This document shows, one piece after another, positions 7,098 to 11,436 of a DNA stretch of 11,436 nt. The position numbers and the translations under genes are program-made. Below the pieces are notes generated by a model. It ran no database searches and was not told the origin of the DNA. It saw nothing but the letters and a program-made list of their open reading frames with translations. Each line of letters begins with the position of its first letter. Position 1 is the first letter of the stretch. The stretch comes from JACVRW01 sp034664005 (GTDB taxonomy: Bacteria > Actinomycetota > Thermoleophilia > Solirubrobacterales > Thermoleophilaceae): assembly GCA_034664005.1 (NCBI GenBank), contig JAXDIL010000100.1:1-11436 (forward strand), written 5' to 3'.

Positions 7098-7763
7098 CTA
7101 CGCCGGCACCGCGCTGCGGCGCCGCTCGATGAGGTCCTTGGCCAACTTGACCGCGGATGAGGCGTCCGCCGAGTAGCCGTCCGCGCCCACGGCGTCCGCG
7201 TACTCCTGCGTGACGGGAGCGCCGCCCACCATCACGATCACGTTCTCGCGGATGCCGCCCTTCTCGAGCGCGTTGATGTTCGCCTTGAACATCGGCATCG
7301 TCGTCGTGAGGAACGCCGAGAAGCCCACGATGTCCGGCCCGTGCTCGTTGATCTGCTCCACGAACTTCTCGGGCGGGACGTTCACGCCGAGGTCGATCAC
7401 CTCGAAGCCGGCGCCCTCGAGCATGATGTTGCAGAGGTTCTTGCCGATGTCGTGCACGTCGCCCTTGACCGTTCCCATCAGGAACTTGCCGATCGGCTTC
7501 GCGCCGGACTCGGCGAGCAGCGGGCGCAGGATGTCGAGCGCGCCCTGCATCGCGCGCGCCGCGATCAGCATCTCCGGCACGAAGTAGTCGCCGCGCTCGA
7601 AGCGGGCACCCACCTCCTCGAGCGACGGGATCAGGGCGTCGTAGAGCATGCTCTCCGGGTCCATCCCATCCTCGAGCCCGTTCTCCACGTTCTCCTTCAC
7701 GGCCGGGGCGTTGCCCACGAGCGTGTCCTCGTAGAGCGCGGTGAGGATCTCGTCATGCGTCAT
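7098..7763 (-). CDS. Corrinoid-binding protein of a methyltransferase system (MtbC/MtgC-like)
   Basis: The 221-aa protein is a two-domain corrinoid methyl carrier. An N-terminal helical cap (about residues 5-88, with the FERGDYFVPEMLIAARAM segment typical of B12-binding-2 domains) precedes a Rossmann-like B12-binding domain (about 89-215). The base-off/His-on motif is GTVKGDVHDIGKNL at 97-110, with D102, the cobalt-ligating H104 and G107. GFSAFLTTTM and the C-terminal GGAPVTQEYADAVGADGY complete the cobalamin pocket. It would receive the methyl group from the MttB-like enzyme and pass it to the pterin methyltransferase. The ATG at 7763 makes a 4-bp ATGA overlap with the iclR stop, and a clear AAGGAGT at 7779-7773 lies 9 nt upstream, so it can be translated strongly on its own. 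The gene ends in TAG, which I read as an ordinary stop. Confidence 0.94.
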   Translation of the reverse strand: MTHDEILTALYEDTLVGNAPAVKENVENGLEDGMDPESMLYDALIPSLEEVGARFERGDYFVPEMLIAARAMQGALDILRPLLAESGAKPIGKFLMGTVKGDVHDIGKNLCNIMLEGAGFEVIDLGVNVPPEKFVEQINEHGPDIVGFSAFLTTTMPMFKANINALEKGGIRENVIVMVGGAPVTQEYADAVGADGYSADASSAVKLAKDLIERRRSAVPA

Positions 7764-8545
7764 GCGGCGTGGACTCCTTCCGGACGGTGACCGAGCTGCT
7801 TGCTGAGCGCCCGGGACTGCTTGATGACCAGCGGCCTGAGCTCCGCGATGCGCTTGGGCGTAAGGCGGAGCGTGGGTCCGGACACGCTCAGCGCGCCCAC
7901 CACCTGGCCCTTCTCGTCGAAGACCGGCGCGGCGATTGCCGACAGGCCCAGCTCGAGCTCGTCGACCGCGGCCGCGAAGCCGTCGCGCCGGATCGTCTGG
8001 AGCTCGGAGTTGAGCCGTGCGGAGTCGACGACCGTGCGCGAGGTGAGCGGCTCGAGCGGCCCGTCGAGCGGCATGCGCGCGGCGTCGTAAGCCAGCAGCA
8101 CCTTGCCGTTCGCTGAGCAGTGGTAGGGGACCGTGCGGCCGACCCACTGGGTCGTGCCGAGGAAGTGCTTGCCCTCGACCTGGGCCAGGTGCTCGACCCC
8201 GACCATGCCCGCCACGCCGAGGTTGATCGTCTCGCCGGTGGCGTCGGCGAGCGCGCCCATCGGGCGCTCCGCCAGCTCCACGAGGTTGCGGCCGGCGAGC
8301 CCGCGGCCCGCGAAGCGCAGCACGACGGGGCCGGCGCGGAAGCGACCGCGCTGGCCCTGCTGCTCCACGAGCCCGTTGCGCTCGAGCGCGTTCAGGAGCC
8401 GGGACGCCGTGCTCTTCGGAAGTCCGGCGTCCGTCGCCAGGTCTGTCAGCCCGCGGGGGGCGTCTGACTCGAGCACGAGCGCCAGGAGCTGGGCGCCCCG
8501 ATCGATCACAGCCGTGCCCGCGGCGGGCTGGAACTCTTGTTCCAT
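7760..8545 (-). CDS. IclR-family transcriptional regulator
   Basis: The 261-aa protein has the standard IclR build. A winged helix-turn-helix lies at about residues 13-78, with the recognition region LTDLATDAGLPKSTASRLL (33-51) and wing RNGLVEQQGQRGRFRAG. The effector-binding domain covers about 85-252, with LGTTQWVGRTVPYHCSANGKVLLA and DELELGLSAIAAPVFD typical of the family. It is the first gene of the operon and diverges from mttB, so it most likely controls both directions and itself. Candidate operators are the ATATAT boxes at 8549-8558 and 10052-10065. Its effector is unknown; betaine, choline, dimethylglycine or a related methylated amine is the contextual guess. No Shine-Dalgarno precedes the ATG, which fits the nearly leaderless transcript predicted from the promoter. 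Confidence 0.93.
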   Translation of the reverse strand: MEQEFQPAAGTAVIDRGAQLLALVLESDAPRGLTDLATDAGLPKSTASRLLNALERNGLVEQQGQRGRFRAGPVVLRFAGRGLAGRNLVELAERPMGALADATGETINLGVAGMVGVEHLAQVEGKHFLGTTQWVGRTVPYHCSANGKVLLAYDAARMPLDGPLEPLTSRTVVDSARLNSELQTIRRDGFAAAVDELELGLSAIAAPVFDEKGQVVGALSVSGPTLRLTPKRIAELRPLVIKQSRALSKQLGHRPEGVHAA

Positions 8546-8548
8546 GCC

Positions 8549-8558
8549 GGATATATTA
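8549..8558. promoter_or_regulatory. Candidate IclR operator between divergent genes
   Basis: GGATATATTA is AT-rich within very GC-rich DNA and matches 8 of 10 positions of the core TGATATATCA found at 10054-10063. It covers the probable -10 elements of both directions: TAATAT on the minus strand (8558-8553) and TATATT on the plus strand (8552-8557). Binding here would block both promoters. The plus-strand -35 (near 8529-8534, TGGAAC) is weak, which may mean mttB needs an activator. Operator function is inference from position and similarity. Confidence 0.45.
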
Positions 8559-8582
8559 CGTTCGCTTCGGCCCGCGCGTCAA
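8553..8582 (-). promoter_or_regulatory. Probable promoter of the iclR-betA operon, nearly leaderless
   Basis: On the minus strand, TTGACG (8582-8577, five of six to the -35 consensus) is followed after 18 bp by TAATAT (8558-8553, matching the actinobacterial TANNNT -10). Start of transcription would fall near 8546, one base before the iclR ATG, which agrees with the missing Shine-Dalgarno. The -35 overlaps the mttB ribosome binding site. Confidence 0.55.
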
Positions 8583-8587
8583 GGAGA
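8581..8587 (+). promoter_or_regulatory. Ribosome binding site fixing the GTG start of the MttB-like gene
   Basis: AAGGAGA lies 5 nt before GTG at 8593. The next in-frame ATG (8608) would be 20 nt away, so GTG is the start. Confidence 0.75.
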
Positions 8588-8592
8588 CCCCC

Positions 8593-10056
8593 GTGTTCGT
8601 CAACGACATGCCCCGCTACGAAATCCTCAGCGAAGAGGCGATGGACACGCTCGACAAGGGCTGGCGCCGCATCCTCACCGAGATCGGCGTCGAGTTCGCC
8701 CTCCCCGAGGCGGTCGAGTACTTCGAGAAGGCCGGCCAGCGCGTGGACGGCGAGAAGGTCTTCCTCGACCCCGAGTTCGTGCTCGAGCAGGTGGCGAAGG
8801 CCCCGCACGAGTTCGACCTCCAGGCCCGGAACCCGGAGCACAGCCTCCACATCGGGGGCTCGGGCATGGCCTTCGCGGGCGTCTACGGCCCGCCCTTCGT
8901 GCGCAGGGGTGACCAGCGCGGCGACGCGAAGATGGCCGACTTCGAGAACTTCGTGCGGCTCGGCCAGGCGTTCCCCGAGATCGACTCCGCGGGCGGGACC
9001 GTGGTCGAGCCCGAGGACACGCCACTCGACTCGCGCCACCTCGACATGGTCTACGCGCTCCAAACGCTCTCGGACAAGCCCTACATGGGCTCCGTGATCT
9101 CGGCCGAGAACGCGCGCGACACCATCGAGATGGGCAAGATCCTGTTCGGCGGCGAGGAGGTGCTCGAGCGCGCGCCCGTCTCGATCTCGCTGATCAACTG
9201 CAACTCGCCGCTGCGCTGGGACGACCGCATGCTGAGCGCGATGCTCGAGTACAACCGCGCGAACCAGGCTGTCGTGACCACGCCGTTCCTGCTGATGGGC
9301 GCGATGTCGCCTGTCTCGATCCCCGCCACGCTCGTGCAGCAGATGGCCGAGGCGCTGTCGGGGATCGCGCTCACGCAGCTCGTGCGGCCGGGCTGCCCGG
9401 TGGTGTTCGGCTCGTTCCTCTCGAACACGGACATGCAGTCGGGCTCGCCGAGCTTCGGGACGCCCGAGTCGGCGATCGGCCTGCTCTGCACCGGCCAGAT
9501 CGCGCGCCACTTCAACCTGCCGTGGCGAAGCGGCGGCGGGCTCACCTCCAGCCAGACGCCCGACGCGCAGGCGGCCTACGAGGCGCTCATGACGATGATG
9601 CCGACCTTCCTCGCGGGCGCGAACTTCGTGATGCACGCGGCCGGCTGGCTCGTGGGCGGGCTCGTGTCGAGCTACGAGAAGTACATCGTGGACATCGAGA
9701 TCCTGCGGATGCTGAAGCACGAGTTCAAGCCGCTCGAGGTGTCGGAGGAGACGCTCGCGTGGGACGCCCACCAGGAGGTCGGCTCCGGCGGACACTTCCT
9801 GGGCGCGGCGCACACTCTGATGCACTTCCGCGAGTGCTTCTACCGGCCGCTCCTGTCCTCGACCGAGAACTTCGACCGCTGGACGAAGAACGGGGGGGCG
9901 GATGCGGCAGAGCGGGCGGCGCGCATCGCCCAGGAGCAGCTCGACAACTACGAGCAGCCGGCGATCGACGATGCAGTGCGCGACGAACTGCGCGACTACG
10001 TGGCGCGCCGCCGCATCGAGCTCGGGGATGAGCCAATCCCGTCACCGACCTTCTGA
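8593..10056 (+). CDS. MttB-superfamily methyltransferase, non-pyrrolysine, MtgB (glycine betaine)-like
   Basis: The 487-aa protein fits the trimethylamine methyltransferase (MttB) superfamily in length and sequence. Visible family features are the N-terminal YEILSEEAMDTLDKGWRRIL, the HLDMVYALQTLSDKPYMGS region at about 149-167, INCNSPLRWDDRML at 201-214, and the barrel segment SGGGLTSSQTPDAQAAYEAL at 313-332 followed by MPTFLAGANFVMHAAGWL. No in-frame TAG occurs, so it is one of the members without pyrrolysine; characterised ones demethylate glycine betaine (MtgB), proline betaine, carnitine or butyrobetaine. It would transfer a methyl group from the quaternary amine to the corrinoid protein encoded divergently. 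Flanking choline dehydrogenase-like and dimethylglycine dehydrogenase-like genes match substrate supply and product use for glycine betaine, so that is my preferred substrate; it is not proven by residues. Automated annotation would probably say trimethylamine methyltransferase, which is misleading. Confidence 0.92.
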   Translation: MFVNDMPRYEILSEEAMDTLDKGWRRILTEIGVEFALPEAVEYFEKAGQRVDGEKVFLDPEFVLEQVAKAPHEFDLQARNPEHSLHIGGSGMAFAGVYGPPFVRRGDQRGDAKMADFENFVRLGQAFPEIDSAGGTVVEPEDTPLDSRHLDMVYALQTLSDKPYMGSVISAENARDTIEMGKILFGGEEVLERAPVSISLINCNSPLRWDDRMLSAMLEYNRANQAVVTTPFLLMGAMSPVSIPATLVQQMAEALSGIALTQLVRPGCPVVFGSFLSNTDMQSGSPSFGTPESAIGLLCTGQIARHFNLPWRSGGGLTSSQTPDAQAAYEALMTMMPTFLAGANFVMHAAGWLVGGLVSSYEKYIVDIEILRMLKHEFKPLEVSEETLAWDAHQEVGSGGHFLGAAHTLMHFRECFYRPLLSSTENFDRWTKNGGADAAERAARIAQEQLDNYEQPAIDDAVRDELRDYVARRRIELGDEPIPSPTF

Positions 10057-10065
10057 TATATCAGA
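10052..10065. promoter_or_regulatory. Perfect 14-bp AT-rich palindrome, candidate operator
   Basis: TCTGATATATCAGA is a perfect inverted repeat with no loop, overlapping the mttB stop codon (10054-10056) and filling most of the 13-bp gap before the flavoprotein gene. It shares the GATATAT core with the box at 8549-8558. With no loop and no following T-run it is not a terminator hairpin. It may let the IclR-type regulator control the downstream gene separately, or support looping with the first site. Confidence 0.5.
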
Positions 10066-10069
10066 GAGC

Positions 10070-11436
10070 ATGGACTCCGCCGCAAGCTCCCTCCCCGCCC
10101 AGGCCAAGGCCGTCCTGATCGGCGCCGGCATCGTCGGCAACAGCCTCGCCCACCACCTGGCGCGGCTCGGTTGGACCGACCTCGTCCTGATCGACAAGGG
10201 CCCGCTGCCGAACCCCGGCGGATCGACCGGACACGCGTCCAACTTCATCTTCCCGGTCGACCACTCGCGCGAGATGACCGCGCTCACCGCCGACAGCCTG
10301 CGCCAGTACGGCGAGCTCGGCGTGCTCACCGTCTGCGGCGGCATCGAGGTGGCGCGCACCGAGGAGCGCATGGAGGAGCTGCGCCGGCGGATGGCCTCGG
10401 CGAAGTCCTGGGGGATCGACGACGTTGCGCTCGTGACCCCCGAGCAGATCAAGGAGCTCGTGCCCTACATCGACGAGAGCGTGATCGTGGGCGGCTTCCA
10501 CTCGAAGGGCGTCGGCGTGGTCGACTCCCTGCGGGCCGGCACGCTCATGCGCGACCTGGCGCTGGCGGCCGGCGCGCTCACGGTGTCGGCCAACACCGAG
10601 GTGCTCGACATCGAGACCGAGCGGGGGCGCGTGAGCCGCGTGCGCACCACGCGCGGCGACATCGACACCGAGATCGTGGTGGTCTGCTGCGGGGTGTGGA
10701 GCCCGCGGCTGGCCCGCATGGCCGGCGCTGCGATCCCCCTGACCCCCGCGGTCCACCAGATGATCGACATCGGTCCGGTTCCCCACTTCGCGGGAGCGAA
10801 GAGCGCGATCGAGTTCCCGATCGTGCGCGACATGGACACGAACATGTACGAGCGCCAGGACGGCAGCGGGCTCGAGGTCGGGTCGTACGCACACCGCCCG
10901 ATCCTGCACGACCCCGACGAGATCCCCTCGATCGAGGAGTCGGCCCTCACGCCGACCGAGCTGCCCTTCACGCAGGACGACTTCGTCCAGCAGATGGAGC
11001 ACGCGCTCGAGCTGATGCCGGAGATCCTGGGCGACGAGTCCGTGGGCATCAAGTACGCGATCAACGGGCTGCTGTCGCTCACCCCGGACGGCCTGCCGAT
11101 CCTGGGCGAGACGCCCGAGGTGAAGGGCCTCTGGTCGTGCGCCGCGGTCTGGGAGAAGGAGGGACCCGGCGTTGGCCGCGCTGTGGCCGAGTGGATGGTC
11201 GAAGGCGAGCCGGAGATCGACCTCCAGGCATCGGACGTGGCGCGCTTCTACGACCACCAGAAGACCGCCGAGCACGTGAAGGGCCGCGCCGCCGAGGGCT
11301 TCAACAAGACCTACGGCATCGTGCATCCGGGCGAGCAGTGGGAGTCCGCGCGCGGCGTGCGGCTGTCGCCCTTCAACGAGCGCGAGCGCGAGCTGGGCGC
11401 GGTCTTCTACGAGGCCGCCGGCTGGGAGCGGCCGCA
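10070..11436 (+). CDS. FAD-dependent oxidoreductase, dimethylglycine dehydrogenase-like (partial, 3' end outside window)
   Basis: The first 455 residues are visible and the frame is open to the window edge. An N-terminal DAO-type FAD domain begins with AVLIGAGIVGNSLAHHLARLG (GxGxxG at 18-23) and VLIDKG with D42. GGSTGHASNF at 50-59 places H55 where dimethylglycine and sarcosine dehydrogenases attach FAD covalently to His. INGLLSLTPDGLPILGE closes the DAO domain. The region after about residue 390 (FYDHQKTAEHVKGRA, then SPFNERERELGAVFYEAAGW) matches the linker domain preceding the folate-binding aminomethyltransferase domain, so a C-terminal GCV_T domain is expected beyond the window and the whole protein should be about 800 aa. 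At 361-369 it reads WEKEGPGVG where I expect a more hydrophobic Gly-rich segment in classic family members, suggesting a subfamily. Likely role: oxidise the demethylated amine (dimethylglycine or sarcosine) and pass formaldehyde to folate. The gap to mttB is 13 bp with only a weak Shine-Dalgarno (GAGAG). Confidence 0.88.
   Translation, partial: MDSAASSLPAQAKAVLIGAGIVGNSLAHHLARLGWTDLVLIDKGPLPNPGGSTGHASNFIFPVDHSREMTALTADSLRQYGELGVLTVCGGIEVARTEERMEELRRRMASAKSWGIDDVALVTPEQIKELVPYIDESVIVGGFHSKGVGVVDSLRAGTLMRDLALAAGALTVSANTEVLDIETERGRVSRVRTTRGDIDTEIVVVCCGVWSPRLARMAGAAIPLTPAVHQMIDIGPVPHFAGAKSAIEFPIVRDMDTNMYERQDGSGLEVGSYAHRPILHDPDEIPSIEESALTPTELPFTQDDFVQQMEHALELMPEILGDESVGIKYAINGLLSLTPDGLPILGETPEVKGLWSCAAVWEKEGPGVGRAVAEWMVEGEPEIDLQASDVARFYDHQKTAEHVKGRAAEGFNKTYGIVHPGEQWESARGVRLSPFNERERELGAVFYEAAGWERP

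Noticed and set aside
5359..7176. Long plus-strand open frame of 605 codons.
   Set aside because: It is antisense to the well-supported reactivase and pterin methyltransferase genes and its protein is Arg/Ser-rich low-quality sequence, as expected for shadows in GC-rich DNA.
10052..10065. Palindrome considered as a transcription terminator after mttB.
   Set aside because: It has no loop, only an AT-rich stem and no trailing T-run, and the next gene starts 4 bp later.

Overview
The window is high-GC bacterial DNA packed with genes and with almost no intergenic space. GC-rich third codon positions, GTG starts and 4-bp start/stop overlaps fit an actinobacterium. The first two small conserved genes look like proteins I associate with soil Actinobacteria, possibly Thermoleophilia, but this placement is inference only.

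Layout. At 32-1400 (+) lie two genes unrelated to the rest: a 102-aa soluble protein and a predicted membrane protein that probably starts at CTG. From 8545 down to 1361 (-) runs a tight seven-gene operon, in transcription order: an IclR-type regulator, a corrinoid-binding protein (MtbC/MtgC type), a pterin-binding methyltransferase (MtgA/AcsE type), a RACo-type ATP-dependent corrinoid reactivase with an N-terminal 2Fe-2S domain, a DUF1638 protein, an unknown multi-pass membrane protein, and a BetA-like GMC flavoenzyme. Divergent from it, 8593 to the window end (+), are a non-pyrrolysine MttB-superfamily methyltransferase and a dimethylglycine-dehydrogenase-like flavoprotein cut off by the window edge.

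How they work together (inference from family knowledge and context). MttB-like protein would move a methyl group from a quaternary amine, most likely glycine betaine, to Co(I) of the corrinoid protein. The MtgA-like protein would pass it to tetrahydrofolate. The RACo-like protein would rescue corrinoid oxidised to Co(II). The BetA-like enzyme could supply betaine from choline. The dimethylglycine dehydrogenase-like enzyme could oxidise the demethylated product, again feeding methyl carbon to folate. The cluster therefore reads as a choline/betaine one-carbon catabolic island in which a corrinoid route, best known from anaerobes, is wired to flavin-dependent oxidation.

Regulation. The 47-bp gap between iclR and mttB holds a good promoter for a nearly leaderless iclR and an ATATAT-centred box. 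A related, perfect 14-bp palindrome sits between mttB and the flavoprotein gene. These are the only two ATATAT sites I see in the window and are candidate operators for the IclR protein. DUF1638 and the membrane protein are the undescribed parts of the system. I saw no tRNA, rRNA, CRISPR array or insertion sequence, and no gene-free stretch over 300 bp.
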